The notes under the pieces: model-generated
Databases searched by the model: none
What the model saw: only the letters and a program-made list of their open reading frames with translations
What the model was told of the DNA's origin: nothing
Origin: Deuterostichococcus epilithicus
Taxonomy: Eukaryota; Chlorophyta; Trebouxiophyceae; Prasiolales; Stichococcaceae
Assembly (NCBI GenBank): GCA_033439295.1
Contig: JAVTLE010000004.1
Span: forward strand, 558,012-622,011
Length of the DNA stretch: 64,000 bases
Direction: 5' to 3'
Program-made: the position numbers and the translations under genes
In this document: positions 1 to 13,514 of the stretch, piece by piece
Layout: the number at the start of each line of letters is the position of its first letter
Numbering within the stretch: the first letter of the stretch is position 1

Positions 1-1668
1 ATGAGACCGCGCGGCAGGAGTATCAGGCGTTTCTGCTGGAGGACGCCAAGCGCTTTCAGACGAGCAGACCGGCAAACTGGGCAGGTGGGCTAACAACCTG
101 CATGCGCAATTGGGCGGCGTCTCAGTATTCCCCAACGCAGCTTGTGCTGTGCACACTGCAAGACCATGCTCAGCAAATTCTTTGAGCAGTGTAAACATGC
201 CAATCAATGACTGCGCCTGTAGACCAGGCATGTGCATGCCCTACGCACAGGGTATGAGGGGCCCTGGATCGAGAACGCCTTCTTCGAGCACTGGCAGGCG
301 GCGCATGCAGCCGGCGTCGACCTCGGCGACCGGCTGTACCTGCCCGTCATGTTTTTCGACTGCTCCTTCTACTGCAGCGCCGAGCGCAAGGCGGACATGA
401 AAACATATCTCGGCGGCCTGCGCCGCGAGTACCATTACTTTATGGTGCTGCAGATCGGCAAGGGCATGGCCTGGCTGCAGATTGCTGTTCCGCCGGGTCT
501 GGACCTCATGCTGTTCGCCTCTGTCACCAGCCGCGGCGTGCGGACGGTGCCCATCCCGCTGCTGAAGGAGGTGCGGCCAGAGACAGCAGCGTGGCAGCAT
601 GCCCCTACTCACGTAAACAGGCACTCTGCTGGAGGTTCTGGTAATTCACTAAGGCGTTTGGTCGACACGAGCACACTTACGTACAAACAGTAATGCTGCC
701 GGTTTGTGCCATCATGCACTACTATGTTGAGGCGGGCGCTACCGGCGCCGCTGTATTCAGACAGAACTGATGGTACTGCCAGCTGCTGGCCTTCCCCCGT
801 GTGAGAGCCAGTGCTGTTTCGCATTCGCTAGACCCAGACGTAGTGTCCCAAGGCAGGTGCTGGCGCCGGCGGGCACGTGCTCCAGGGCATCGACCACCGC
901 CTGCTGCATGCGCAGGGCGGTTCATCTACGAGTGATTGCAACTCCAAGGAGCTGAAGCGTATGAATGCAGGTGCTGACGCCGGTGGGCCTGGCGAAGGAC
1001 ATCAAAGCCAGCTTCTTCGGCGGGCTGCACACGCACAAGATGCGAGGCGAGGTGCACGCACAGCTGGCGCCGCACGGCTTCCTGTTCGGAAAGGCAGACA
1101 ACGCCACGACGGCGCGCATCACCGAGCGCTCCAACTTCACGCTGGCTCCGCGCGGGTTCGGGTCCACGTCCTGGCGCCTGTATGAAGCGCTGCAGCTGGG
1201 CTCCGCTCCCGTGTACATCTGGGACTACGACCTGGTCCTACCCTTCCAGGTCCTGCTGCTTCACCCCGACAGCCTTCCCCACCTTCGCGTTTCGTTCAGG
1301 GTTTTGTTGCCACATGACTCGAAACTTACAGCAGCAGGGTTGCCGCTCCAGGGGGTTGCCACAGTGTGTCCGATGGAAGGTGTGTGAGCATGAGCGTGCC
1401 TGGCGGTGCATGACGTCGAGCCGTCCTGCCGCTGCAGGAGCTGCTCAACTGGAACGAGATGGCCATCATCGTCCACCGAAAAGAGATGCAGACAGTACCG
1501 CAGCGCATGCGGGACTTTGACCTGCCACGGGCACAGACGCTCATGGCGCAGTACAGGTACATGTGGACGTACAACTTCACCTGTGGGTACATAGTTGACC
1601 GGCTGCGCAACGAGCGTTGCTTTCCGGTGCCCTTCTCCACACGGGCGGATATCCCGGGCATCGAATAG
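1..1668 (+). CDS. Exostosin-like (GT47) glycosyltransferase, 5' end outside window
   Basis: Glycosyltransferase of the exostosin/GT47 type, expected in the Golgi lumen, acting on cell-wall or extracellular glycans. Exons: 1-84 (partial), 251-570, 971-1249, 1438-1668 with stop TAG; phases agree at every junction. The second exon carries the N-terminal half (GYEGPWIENAFFEHW and following). The third carries the hallmark nucleotide-sugar region, TLAPRGFGSTSWRLYEALQL followed by GSAPVYIWD, matching the exostosin pattern of Pro-Arg-Gly, then Arg-Leu-Tyr-Glu-Ala-Leu, then Pro-Val-Tyr-Ile. The last exon (ELLNWNEMAIIV) is the usual C-terminal Trp segment. No N-terminal anchor is visible because the start lies upstream. 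The exact donor specificity cannot be read from sequence. Intron 2 carries a decayed copy of the start of exon 3 (853-915). Confidence 0.85.
853..915 (+). repeat. Ghost copy of GT47 exon 3 start
   Basis: The bases from the acceptor CAG at 854-856 onward repeat the acceptor and first 18 bases of the true exon at 971, with 20 of 22 matches around the junction. Weaker similarity follows to about 915. The copy lies 114 bp upstream in the same orientation and does not keep a useful frame. Confidence 0.7.
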
Positions 1669-2260
1669 TCTGCGCTGTCATCACCTCCCTCAGAGAAATT
1701 GCTGTCACTCGCTCTGGCGTCATCTGCTTTGTACCAGCTGCCCTTGTGTTTGATGTTCGACCAGTGATGGCCTTCGTTCGCTGTGCCCTGGTGCACAATA
1801 AAGCTCTGCAGGTTGTAAGCGCGGTGGTGTGGTCTAGCTGCAGACTATTGCGAGCACGACCGGAAACCCCGTCCCTGTTCGCCAGTTGATTCAAGATCCA
1901 CCTGATCCGCCCTCTACATCCGTCCATAACACATGCGTCAATAACAGTGGCAGAAATTGGCATGGCGTACTTGTCACCGTTCACCGGGGCTTCGACATGC
2001 ATTTCCATGCGCGCAGCATCAATGCCACCTCCAGCAACTTCGTTAGTGTGTTGTTTGTCAGTCATTTTGCCTTCAAGACTGCCCACGGTTGGTCTCACGA
2101 CGACGAATGCTCAGCGTCGATGCGACGGCGAGAGCCTACAGTTTACAGCTTACATTGGAAACGGACAAAGGCGCGCTCAGACCGTCGCTTGAGCCGATCA
2201 GGGACTGCTAGCATATACTGCGTGGGCGCAGACAGCTGACTGCGGTACGGTCGGTGGCCG
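1669..2260. other. Convergent intergenic region
   Basis: The 592 bp between the 3' ends of the GT47 gene and the AMMECR1 gene. It probably holds both 3' UTRs. I see no protein, RNA gene or repeat in it. Confidence 0.6.
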
Positions 2261-3777
<1,517 letters not shown>

Positions 3778-4025
3778 GCCGGGCACGCGGATACGCATGA
3801 CCCTGGCTAATCTCCTGGCTAGAGCGACCAGAGCGAGGCTCAGGGATGGCTCCTGAGCCTCCAGCCCTGGTCTGCACCAAGCCCGCTGGCCCTTGTCACA
3901 TGCTGGCCGGCTGTCCAGGATCGCTTGAGCCGCAATCTAGGTCCGTACACCACTGGCTGAGCAACTGCACGTCAGTCGGCACTGTGCAAGCTGGAGTTCC
4001 AACCCAAAGGAAGTCGCCCAAACGT

Positions 4026-4062
<37 letters not shown>

Positions 4063-4397
4063 AACGCCCGTTGTCAACCCGCAGCACACTCCTTGGCCTG
4101 CCGTGAGTCGCAGCGAATGCCAGGACTGACCAATCGCAGCACCGCATGCGGCGCCAGCCGCGGGGCTGTGCAAACGACAAGTGAAGCGTCATGACTGCTT
4201 GCACATCATGTCATCATCTAAAGTGCTCGCAGCAAACGGCGCGCTGTCGATTTGCATTGCGAGCGGGAACGGAAAGAAACATGTCTGTTGCACGTTGCAC
4301 CGCGACCGCATGGACGCATGATCGGTATTTGAAAGTCCGGTTCGAATCTTAGGCGAGATCGTTCAGAGGCTTGAGGCCTGGGAACGCTCACTTCACG
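3778..4397. promoter_or_regulatory. Divergent promoter region AMMECR1/UBA2
   Basis: The 620 bp between the start codons of AMMECR1 (minus) and UBA2 (plus) must contain both 5' UTRs and promoters. It includes a CA dinucleotide tract at 4027-4056. No TATA box or other defined site could be picked with confidence. Confidence 0.45.
4027..4056. repeat. (CA)15 microsatellite
   Basis: Fifteen uninterrupted CA units in the divergent AMMECR1/UBA2 intergenic region. Probably length-variable between strains. Confidence 0.95.
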
Positions 4398-7300
4398 ATG
4401 ACTGCAGGACCGCTGCAGTGGCCTGCTGCCGCAGGGTCTCCGGAGCTGCAGTTGCGGGTGCATCGTTGCTTCTCTTTGAGATCACTCACTTACGTGCGCC
4501 GGCAGTCACCTGCTGCAACAGCAGCCAGTTGAAAATCGCAGTTCTTGTCACTGCGCATGATATACATTGTGAAATTCCATTGCATGGACAAGCAGACCAA
4601 GGACAGCGGCTGCGGCTCCGCACATGGCGGCTGGGCCTGACGCCATGTGCAATGCACTCACGAGGAGCAGCTGATCCGACTGGTGCCACGGCCGATGTTA
4701 CAATCATCCATCCGTGCTGTCCGCAGGTCGCCAAGGCGAGGGTGCTGTGCGTGGGCGCCGGCGGCATCGGCTGCGAACTGCTCAAGACGCTTGCGCTCAG
4801 CGGCTTCCGGGACATCGAAGTGGTGCGTCCCTCCACGACGCACGCAAACCTGTCCAGAACCTTGCGCTGGATCAGCGCTGCAGGTCTAGCGAGCGGAGTG
4901 CGCACAGCAATCATGTTGCACGGGAGGCAGAACACATGCCTCACTCAGCATGACGTCTGGAAAGCACAGCGGAATTGCATGCAGATCGACCTGGACACCA
5001 TCGAGACGAGCAACCTCAACCGGCAATTCCTGTTCCGAAAGCGGCACGTTGGCCAGAGCAAGGCGGCCGTCGCGGCGGAGGCGGTGCGGCGATTCGCACC
5101 GGATGCCAGGATTAAGGCGCACCAGGTGGCTCTAGAGCGCATGCCTCCTGAGTACCTGCCAAGTTTAATCACATGACAGCAGGGGGACGTCCACGCTTGC
5201 ATGCAGAGCTGGCTCTGCCCCTGGACCACCGGGAACAGTGCGCCCAGGGGCCGGGCACCAGGCGCATGACTGGGACCGCGACTGCAGCGCTCCACTTCCG
5301 CCTTGCGGCAGCGGAACGCGCACCGGTCGGCTCGCCGGGCGGCATCTCCCTGCGCTCACCGGCTCTGCGCTAGCCCAGCGCGCCGATGCGTCCCTGTGCC
5401 GCAGGGCAATGTCAAGGACAGCAACTACGACGTGGACTTCTTCAAGTCCTTCGACCTGGTGCTCAACGGCCTCGACAACATGGAGGCGCGGCGGCACGTG
5501 AACCGCCTGGCGCTCGCGGCCGGCACGCCGCTCGTGGAGTCTGGCACGGAGGGCTACCTGGGCCAGGTTGGTTTAGGATTAAGGGCGTCCTGCGACGGCC
5601 ACTCCGCCTCCCCTAATCTCCTGCTTTCGTCTTCCGAGTTCGCAAAAAGGATTTTGGAGTTGGAAGGAAAAAAGTTTTAGGCCGAGCGGCGCTACGTCAC
5701 CCTGCGCACGCCGCTCGAGGAGTCCGGCACCGACGGCCACATGGGCAAGACGGGCATTGCAGCCTCACCAAGGCCGCTGAAGGACGAGGGTTGTTGTTGT
5801 TGATGTTGTTCTCTGTGTCCATGCCCTTTGGATGGTCTGTGCCGCGCGGGACGCCCCGGGGCCGCCGGCTGTCCTGCCGTCTCATTTGCACGCAACCATG
5901 GGGATCAGTGGGGAGCCCAGGAATCCAAAAGCAGCATGGGTGCGCGGCGTGGCATGGCACGGCTGCCTGACGCTGGTTGCCAAGACGCCCTTGGCTGGTT
6001 CGTGGGCAGCCAGCATCAGGTGGTGATGTCGCACTTGGCACACCCATGCTGCAGCACCCTTGGAGGTGTTCCGGCTGACGAGTGCACTTGAATCCCCAGA
6101 AGGCTCGGGCAAGTCATTTCAATGACTGGGCAGCTGACGTTGGCACTCGAGACACACCCAGTCCGGATGATGAACTGCTCCCAGTGCCCGCGTAAGGCGG
6201 CGCTTGATACGCACCGGCTCTGTCTCATCAACACCAAACTATTCCACCTCATGCTGCACAGGTCACAGTGCACCTGAAGGGCAAAACGGAGTGCTTCGAG
6301 TGCCAGCCCAAGGCGGCGCCGAAATCATACCCGGTGTGCACCATCCGCAACACTCCCGACAAGCCCATCCACTGCGTCGTGTGGGCCAAGGACCTCCTCT
6401 TCCCACGCCTCTTCGCCAGGTGATGTTAACCTGCCGCTGTCGGGCCTCTGCTGCATCTGCATTCCGACCCAGTGGGGTGTACGAACTTCATCCTGAGTCT
6501 GCCGAGGCTGCAACTTTGGACTCCGCTGCAACATGCGCTGTTCTTCTGCCAAGCATGCAACCTGGCCGCACCTGTCCAAGTAGGAGCAGAAGCTCTGCAC
6601 AAGCTCTGCAGGTTGCGCATCAGACTGCAATCCTGGCTGCTGTCTTCTTAAATACTGCGCCTGTGTTGATTGCAGGCCAGACACAGTGACAGATCTGGAC
6701 GAGGCAGAGGCGGCGCCTGCGGTCGCCACTGCTGTCGATGCAGCGGAGGTGTGCAATTTGTCCTGACTATCTCGTCAACGACCTCATTGAAAACGCGTCA
6801 CGGCTGGCTCCTCAAGGCACACAGCGGTTCGACATTGCAGGGGTGTGCTTGGCGCTGAATCGAGTTTGAGATCACCCGGAAATCTCATGGGAGATACCGC
6901 ATACTGCATGAGGTTTACCGGTGGGAGTAACAATAGAAATTGTGCACTACTTTTTAAAGACGTCAATTCCAGACGTCAACGTTGACATCTGTTTGAAGTG
7001 TAACAGACATATAAATCCTTTGAAGAGTAACCGGCCTGCCGCTGGCACCTGCAGCCGCCTCTGCCGGACCCAGACGCCATGGCGGCAGCGGCGCAGGCGG
7101 CGGAGGGGCCGGCCACTGACGCCGCGGCGGGGCAGACGCCAGAGGAGCTGGCGGCAGCAAAGGCAGAGGCCGCCAAGCAGGTGCTGCCTTCTTGCACTTG
7201 ATGAACAGCAGCACCCATCCTTCCTGGCATGGCGCGGCCTGTGGGGCAAGATACTTCTCGCGTGAGCGCGCTCGCCTCCCAACCAGATATCACACGCTAC

Positions 7301-10300
7301 GGTGGGTCATCATCTGCGCTGCATGATTGCGACGACCTGGAGTCCTCCCAAAGCCAGAATGGCAGGTCTGACGCCTCCTCAGCAGCAGCGAGAGGGCCAG
7401 CAAGCAGGCCTGCGCTCCAGCCCCCGCGCGGACGCTCAGCTGCCCCCGCGGAGGCGGGCTCCGACCCCGAAATGCAGCCCCGACGAGGGCTGGCAGCTGG
7501 CTGCCCCCATGCGAGGTCCGTAGTGACCCGACAAGTCCGTGCCGCAGGCGGCGGAGGATGCGAGCTTCTTCCTGCGCCAGGACGGAGAGGGCGCACATCC
7601 CTACGCGCGCCGCATCTTCCGCCGCGTGTTCACCACCGACATCGAGCGCGTCCTGCGCATGGAGGTCGGGGCTCCCTCCCACAACCCTGCAGCCTGCACC
7701 CTGAAGCTGCATCCGAGCCGCTGCCCAGCTGTAGAGGCAGGGTGATGGCAGCGGGTCCTTTTCACCGGGCTGAGACGGTGCCAGGCGGCACTCGTGCTTG
7801 GCCGCGCCGCACATCCCTTCACTGTATCACAGCTGCAGCGAGCAGCTCTGTCGCCACCACTGTCAGAACCGAGAGCCGCGCCTCAGGCGCCATGCTGTGC
7901 TTGGCGGTCCTGTGGCCTGCCCTGTGTCGTGGTGCCTCGGTTCCACGTGTGCGCGGGGATGCGTCCGGGGCGGTTGAGCACAAGCTACGGCATACAGACC
8001 CCCCGTCCACACTCTGCAAGTTGCCCAGCCTTCAGCAGACGACCCTGCGATACAAAGCTGTGCTGCTAAGAGGTGGCGCAGGATCTGTGGCACAAGCGGA
8101 CGCCGCCGAAGCCGTTGGACCTGGACGTTCTGGTGCTGCCCAGACCCTCAGGCGCCGAGGTGCGTCATGGTGTCGTTGCCCTGGCGCCGAGTGCGCTGAA
8201 GGGCAGATGCCTCTGCCCCACGGCACAGCGCCACGCAGCAGCCTGGCGGTGCCTTCTCTTGCTTCGGTTGGGATGCATGCGCTGCCGCATGCTCCGGTTG
8301 TTTTGTGTTGCCAGAGGCGGCGGAGGGGCCCTTGCATGCGCCGGTCCTGTCTGAGGTGTGGCTCCCCTGTGGTATTCAGGAGCCGGCAGCAAACGGCATG
8401 GCAGCTGCGGCGCCGGGGGCGTCGGCGTCAGCGGCGCTCGGCCTCACGAACCCGCACGCTCAGCTCAGCATCAACGTGTGCCCGCCCAACAGACCTTCAT
8501 GCCTCCCGCTCATCCTTGCGCAATGTGGTTGCCACAACACCCGCAGCTCGGCCACGCCAGCATGCTACGCGTCGCTGGGGCTGCAGGCATCGGCTTGAAG
8601 TGCCTTTCTGTCCAGCGCATAGCGCTGTACTGCCGCTGTGGCCCGGCCAGCGGCTGCAGTGCCGACGCACCCTGGTCAGACCCGCACCTCGAGGGCAGCT
8701 GCACACCCTGCGACTTGCCTCAAGCATCTTGCATCTTGCAGGAGCCGGCGGCACTCTTCCCAGAGGCGCCGCAGCAAACCCTGCTCGCTGCCTCTCAAGC
8801 ACCCGGCAGGAGTGAAGATATGTAGCTATTTTGATATGTTGAAGCGAGACTTCTGGGTGCGCCGGCACTGCCTGGACCACAAAGCTCCTGGGTCCTTGCC
8901 CCAAACCCTCTCACGAGCTGTTTACGATCATCGTCTCACCCTGCAGGAGCTGGCTGCGCTGTTTCTGGAGGCCACGCGGCAATACCTGGAGCACCGGCCG
9001 GGGGAGGTCGGCTGTGCCATCTTTGACAAGGTGCGCCGGCTCGATAAATGCCCCCCCGCCATCAATGGAACAGTTTTTCCCCCCGATAAAGCGGGGCTTT
9101 CCTCGGCATGCAACGAGGGTAGAGCGCAGTGTCTGAGGCGTCCGCTGATGGCCTCGCCACAAAACGCTCAGGCAGCATGCGACATGCTCGCGGCCGGTCA
9201 TTGTGAGCTGTCCAGGCCGTCCATTCGAATCAGAACGACTGCCTGAGCGTGTACATGTCGGTTACCATAATGTCGATCGTGCTGCATAATGAAATTATCG
9301 CTGTCTCTTCTCGCCTTTGGCGACATTTTTCTGCGCCTCTACCTCTGTCTGCAATCTCGAGAGGCCTCAGATCCGGCAATGGACCTTTCACCTGGTTGCA
9401 AGAGAAAGACCTGTGCCGGCGGTGGCCAACCTGCGGTCTGCAGACACGCGCCCGCACGACTCTCCCGAATTAACGCAGCGGCTCATTCTCTTTCGAAAAA
9501 TCATACACCGACACACACACACACACACACACGGGTTTTGTACTGTGGCGGCAGGAGGACGACCTGGCAGTGGATTTCGTGGCGGCGGCGGCCAACCTGC
9601 GGTCGGCCGCCTACGGCATCCCGACGCAGTCGCTGTTCGACGCCAAGGGCATGGCTGGCAACATCGTGCACGCGGTGGCGACCACCAACGCGGTCATCTC
9701 TGGCCTCATCGCCCTGGAGGCGATGAAGCTGCTGGCACGCGCGCCCGACGCCTGCCGGGTGCGACCACATTGCGCTTTTTGAGGAAAAGTTACAAGTGAA
9801 GTGATCCAGAAACGTGGGGCAGACATGGAACACTCCGAAGCGTGACGAAGGTGGCAGTCTCATGACTGCAATGGCGCCGTGGCCGTGGTCATCAGCACTG
9901 CCAGAGGTGGTGAAGCTGCTGCAGCGGGTTGCAGAGCACAGACACTCTCTGCTGCGCCCTTCAAACGAAAATTATACCAGATCGGTGGAGATCAGACTCG
10001 AGTCCAGACTCAAATCCGGTCGCCTCTGCATTTGCTCTTCTCAACACCTGCCTACATCCCACTGACCGCTGCACTGGGTGCCCCTTGCCTGCAGAACACG
10101 TTCCTGCAGCAGCACGTGAGCGCAAAGCGGCTGGTGCAGCCCATTGGCACGTGGCCGCCGAGCAAAAAGTGCATCGTGTGCGGCACCGCGCAGCTGCACC
10201 TGACCATCAACACCGCCACAACGCCGCTGGGCGCCCTCGTCGACCAGGTGCTCTGCTGCCTGTGGTGTTNCAACCCCCCGGTTCACTGCTGCTGCTGCCG

Positions 10301-11997
10301 CTGCCGCGGCTGCGTCATTGTCAGTACTGATGCGCTTGGGTGCTAGAGGTGCCATTGTCTGACCCCAGTCCCACTGCCTTGGTTCGTGCAAGAGGCAGCT
10401 GGCGCTGAAGGGGCAGGCTGCTGACCGGCGTGAGGCTTTCTTCAGGCCAGGTGCTGCAGATGCGGCCGGCGCTGATTGGCAGCCCACCGGCGCCGCCGAT
10501 GCCTTCATGCACGAGGAGGGGCAGCCACCGTAGCGGCTGGCGCAGGATGCTCGCGCGGCTGTCCGGCCTGACATCTGTCGAGCCTGACTCCCTCCTCGTG
10601 TGCTGCTGCCAAGGTGCTGAAGAAGCGGCTGGCGCTGGTGAGCCCCACCGTCGTCGCGGACGCCTTCATGTACGAGGAGGGGCCCGACCTGGAGGCCGAC
10701 GAGGCGGCCGAGTCGGCGGCGCACCGCCCCACGCCGCTGGCGGGGCTGCCCGGCGGCGGCATCCGCCACGGCTCCATCGTCGCGGTGTCGGACCAGGCGC
10801 AGGCCTTCGAGGCGACGCTCGTCGTCAGCCACCGGGTGCGCCACCGGTGGCTCTGCTTCCAGTGCTGTTCCGGAGGTTTTGGCAGGTTTTGGAGGGTTTG
10901 TAGATTGGTGGCCCATTTGCTGTGATGCCCCTGTTGCCCTGGCAGGAATCTTTTTGGGGACAGTGGGAGGCGCAGGCGGGTGGGAGGCGCAGGCGGGCAG
11001 CGGCGCGCGCCGCAGTCAGGCCCCACCAGCAGCCAGCACTGCCGCTCGAAGCGGCTGTCGAGAGTGCGAAGGTCCCGGGAGGCGCTCTGCTGCAAGGAAG
11101 GATTCAGCCGAGAAGGAGCCCCAGGGCTGGCGTGCTGCGTTCTGGCAGCAACCCTTGACGGCATCGCTTTCACAGAATGGACAAGATGCAGTCCGGTTAT
11201 ACGGCGCCCAGTTTATTCGGTATTGTGACTGTGCCGGTAGGAAGAATGGGACGAGGAACAGGAGCCGGAGGGCTTCCTGCTGGAGGGTGCTGTGCCTGCC
11301 GTCGTCGCCGATGGAGGTGCGTCTCGGCACTCGATCCTGATCTCTATATCTCTGCTATATCTGTTTGCCTTTGTCTATATCTATCCATGTTGCTGCCAAC
11401 GAGGGAGCGACACAGGCTCCTGGCCCTTTCCGGCCCCCCTCTCTTCTGCTGTCCGAACCCTTCACTGCACACAATGCGGTAGCTGTGCGCGTGGCACAGC
11501 CTCCTGCCCGCCCTGCCTTTGCAGGTCGCTGGGCTCCACGAGTAGGGCAAGGTGGCTGTGCATTTGGAGAAGTAAGCGTGCGTCAGCGCCTGTGAAGGTG
11601 CATCTTTTTATGCATCTCTCGCGCAGCAGGATGCAGGTCTTTTTTCTTGCGGCACAACAGCACGAGCGCTCTGCCATTTGTCGCAGACGAGGATGCAGCC
11701 GGCGCAGCGCAGCAGCCGGACGCCTCTGCGGCGGGCGCCTCCGACAGCGACGACGGCTTCGAGATGCTCGAGGAGCCTCCAGGCCCGGCGGGCATGGCCG
11801 CCGCAAATGGCACCGCCGCCGCCGCTGACTCTGCCATCACCACCGCCAGCGCAAACGGCAAGCGCAAGCGCGAGCCGGTGGCCACAAACGACCACGAGGC
11901 AGGGCCATCATCCGCCGTCAAGCGCGCGGCGCTCGCCGACGGCGTGGGCGCCGTGCTGGCTGCTCCCGACGACGATGACATCATAATCCTGGAGTGA
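4398..11997 (+). CDS. UBA2: SUMO-activating enzyme subunit 2 (UBA2/SAE2)
   Basis: Catalytic subunit of the SUMO E1. With SAE1 it adenylates SUMO, carries it as a thioester and passes it to UBC9 in the nucleus. There are 16 exons: 4398-4457, 4727-4822, 4985-5125, 5405-5566, 6262-6419, 6676-6748, 7055-7180, 7548-7664, 8082-8159, 8380-8475, 8947-9030, 9555-9758, 10095-10247, 10614-10835, 11241-11316, 11687-11997. They give 718 aa with every junction in phase. Visible parts: nucleotide loop [34 protein letters not shown]; zinc cysteines ECFEC and CIVC; catalytic Cys in PVCTIRNTP; adenylation segment [11 protein letters not shown]; ubiquitin-fold domain in exon 14; [16 protein letters not shown]; basic GKRKRE, a likely nuclear signal; C-terminus DDDDIIILE, which resembles a SUMO-interacting motif. 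It is longer than plant SAE2 (about 625 aa) because of Ala/Glu-rich inserts (exons 6, 7 and 10) and the tail. Confidence 0.93.
5690..5757 (+). repeat. Ghost copy of UBA2 exon 4 end
   Basis: Bases 5708-5753 match the end of exon 4 (5525-5570) at 37 of 46 positions. The copied coding potential reads [12 protein letters not shown] against [12 protein letters not shown]. The donor site has decayed (AAGACG instead of CAGGTT). The copy lies in the following intron, 183 bp downstream, in the same orientation. Confidence 0.8.
6179..6223 (+). repeat. Probable ghost copy of UBA2 exon 5 segment
   Basis: Resembles exon 5 at 6295-6339 (the Cys-rich segment): 20 of the first 25 bases match, including the core AAGGCGGCGC, then similarity fades. 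Weaker than the other copies. Confidence 0.5.
8738..8783 (+). repeat. Ghost copy of UBA2 exon 11 start
   Basis: GCAG plus the following 42 bases match the acceptor and start of exon 11 (8943-8988) at 34 of 46 positions, 205 bp upstream of the true acceptor. Confidence 0.72.
9415..9443 (+). repeat. Ghost copy of UBA2 exon 12 segment
   Basis: Contains a 15-base identical core (GGCCAACCTGCGGTC) from exon 12 (9555-9758), about 160 bp upstream of the true segment. Confidence 0.55.
9511..9532. repeat. (AC)11 microsatellite in UBA2 intron 11
   Basis: Eleven AC units ending 22 bases before the acceptor of UBA2 exon 12, so length changes here could affect the branch-point to acceptor distance. Confidence 0.9.
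10449..10522 (+). repeat. Ghost copy of UBA2 exon 14 start
   Basis: From the acceptor AG onward, 23 of the first 26 bases match 10612-10637. The segment GCCTTCATG(C/T)ACGAGGAGG is also shared. Small indels break the frame between the two blocks. The copy sits 163 bp upstream of the functional exon. Confidence 0.85.
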
Positions 11998-12642
11998 AGC
12001 TGTTGCGCTTGTTTATTTCTGGATCATAGAAGGGTTTTGGCCGCCGACGCTGCAGCTCTGCCCCGGCCTACAATCCGCTGGCTGCCCAGCTCTGATTGCC
12101 GCGAAAATGCTGCTAGCAAGGGCCAGCGGCGGCATGCAAAGGAGTGGCATCCTGCTGGAAGAGCGGCATCCTGCTGGATCCAGGATGGAACAGCGGCAAA
12201 GCCCTAAAAGCCCCATCAGCAGCAGCAGAGCAGCAGTGGACATGAGAAACATGGCCAGGCAGGGGCTGTGTGTGGATGTGCGCCATATTGTCATCAGCTG
12301 TCAGTGTTACAGTCATGCTTTGGGATCTTGTGTGGTGCGTGAAGCCATCGTAAGCAGCGTCAGCCATGTGTTTCCGCGTCGCTACTGCCTGCCTGCCAGA
12401 GCTTGATGGACTTGTTCGGACTGTGTCCAGCAGCAGTCTTCATGAGTACTGAGGCAAAGCTTCGTGTCCAAACCCTTCGCTGCCTTGAATCCTTTGCGCC
12501 CTTGAGCCACGGACCAAACCAACGGCTGCATGCAGCAACACGGCTCGTCCCCGCAGTTTGGTAAGCGGTGTGCGCGCCTACGTACGCGCCTTGGCACGCA
12601 GCCGGAAGTCCGTCAAGGTGCCGAGGGTTACACCACCCCTGT
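11998..12642. other. Intergenic region downstream of UBA2
   Basis: Holds the UBA2 3' UTR. At 12140-12180 there is a short imperfect direct repeat (two GGCATCCTGCTGGA-type units). No gene was recognised. Confidence 0.5.
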
Positions 12643-13101
12643 TCACCAGGCCACTATCTCGAGGTGGGCCGGCAGGTGCGCCTCATATGCCGCCTCGGTG
12701 GCAGTCACCGCGGCGTCAACATCTCCGGCAAGCTCCACCACAATGCGCGAGAAGCCTGCCTCCGCGAGCGAGGTCGGCAGCGAGCGCAGAAGTGCTGGGC
12801 ACAGCGCAGCAGCGGACGCATCCTCAACTGCCAGGCGCCGCAGCTGCTGCAGCCCGGCCAGCTGCGCAAAGACTGCCGCTTGCGTGGGCTCGCGGTGTCA
12901 GCCCCTTGCCGCCGCCACGGGGCCTTTGCGACCAAGCCAGAATATGTAGGCCAGCCGGCAGCCCGCCCGGCAGCGGCCTGCGGGTGCGTGGCTATACACC
13001 CATAAACCCTAAACCCTCATTCCAGCAGCGAGCAGTGTCGTCAGTTCCTCCTGGAGCTTGAAGTGCTGCTGCTCAGCGCGCACCTCGACCTTGGACCAAT
13101 T
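12643..13101 (-). CDS. Putative leucine-rich-repeat protein fragment
   Basis: Two stretches on the minus strand look coding. One (about 13101-13020) reads VDLNWSKVEVRAEQQHFKLQ and continues EELTTLLAAG. The second (about 12905-12643) contains FAQLAGLQQLRRLAVEDASA and ends HLPAHLEIVAW then a stop. The LxxLxxLxL spacing is that of a leucine-rich repeat, as in algal F-box/LRR proteins. No start codon or F-box was found, and upstream exons, if any, were not identified. It may be a gene remnant. A telomere-box (13004-13017) lies between the two pieces, in the presumed intron. Confidence 0.3.
13004..13017. promoter_or_regulatory. Telomere-box-like AAACCCTAAACCCT
   Basis: Two adjoining units of the plant-type telomere repeat CCCTAAA. 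In plants such telo-boxes occur in promoters of translation and ribosomal genes; isolated copies can also be traces of break repair. It lies inside the presumed intron of the LRR fragment, about 500 bp upstream of the secreted Ala/Pro-rich gene. Confidence 0.5.
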
Positions 13102-13514
13102 GAGATCCACCTTCCACACGTTTTATTTGACACCGTCTTGGATCGGGAGACCATACCTTGTATGAATGTGAAAATAACGCCCGCGGTTTAGGTTACCCAT
13201 TCTGGACGGGCTTGCCCAGTAGGGCAAACCAGGGCTTTGCTGGTACATCGGTGACCGGTCGCCATGTGGCGAGCCTTCCAGACATCAGGTTTTTGTCAAG
13301 GCCAGTCGCGGTCCGTGACTGACCCTTTTACCTCCGGAGAGGTCATCTTGCCCCGCACATTCTGGAGGGCTGACTGGGACGGACTTGTACACGCCTCACT
13401 TCTCGGCCCGCACGTTTAGTGCTTCAGGCGTGATCGGTCGCCCGTGCACAGCAGACCGCTCATCAATCCCACCGCATCCAAAAGTTTGTGTGCGGAAATA
13501 CCGGCGGCGAAATC

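Noticed and set aside
4330-4360. tRNA-like T-loop (GGTTCGAATC)
   Set aside because: The stem around it does not pair, and no D-arm, anticodon arm or acceptor stem can be folded upstream.
8319-8354. Extra UBA2 exon candidate ([14 protein letters not shown])
   Set aside because: The acceptor gives the wrong phase between exons 9 and 10, and the sequence resembles exon 7 (7096-7113), so at most it is another decayed copy.
7229-8815. 528-codon open frame on the plus strand
   Set aside because: It runs through UBA2 exons 8-10 and their introns in a different frame, is rich in Arg/Ser/Ala with no domain, and is explained by GC-rich base composition.
10041-10916. 291-codon open frame on the minus strand
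   Set aside because: It is antisense to UBA2 exons 13 and 14, which are clearly coding on the plus strand, and shows no domain.
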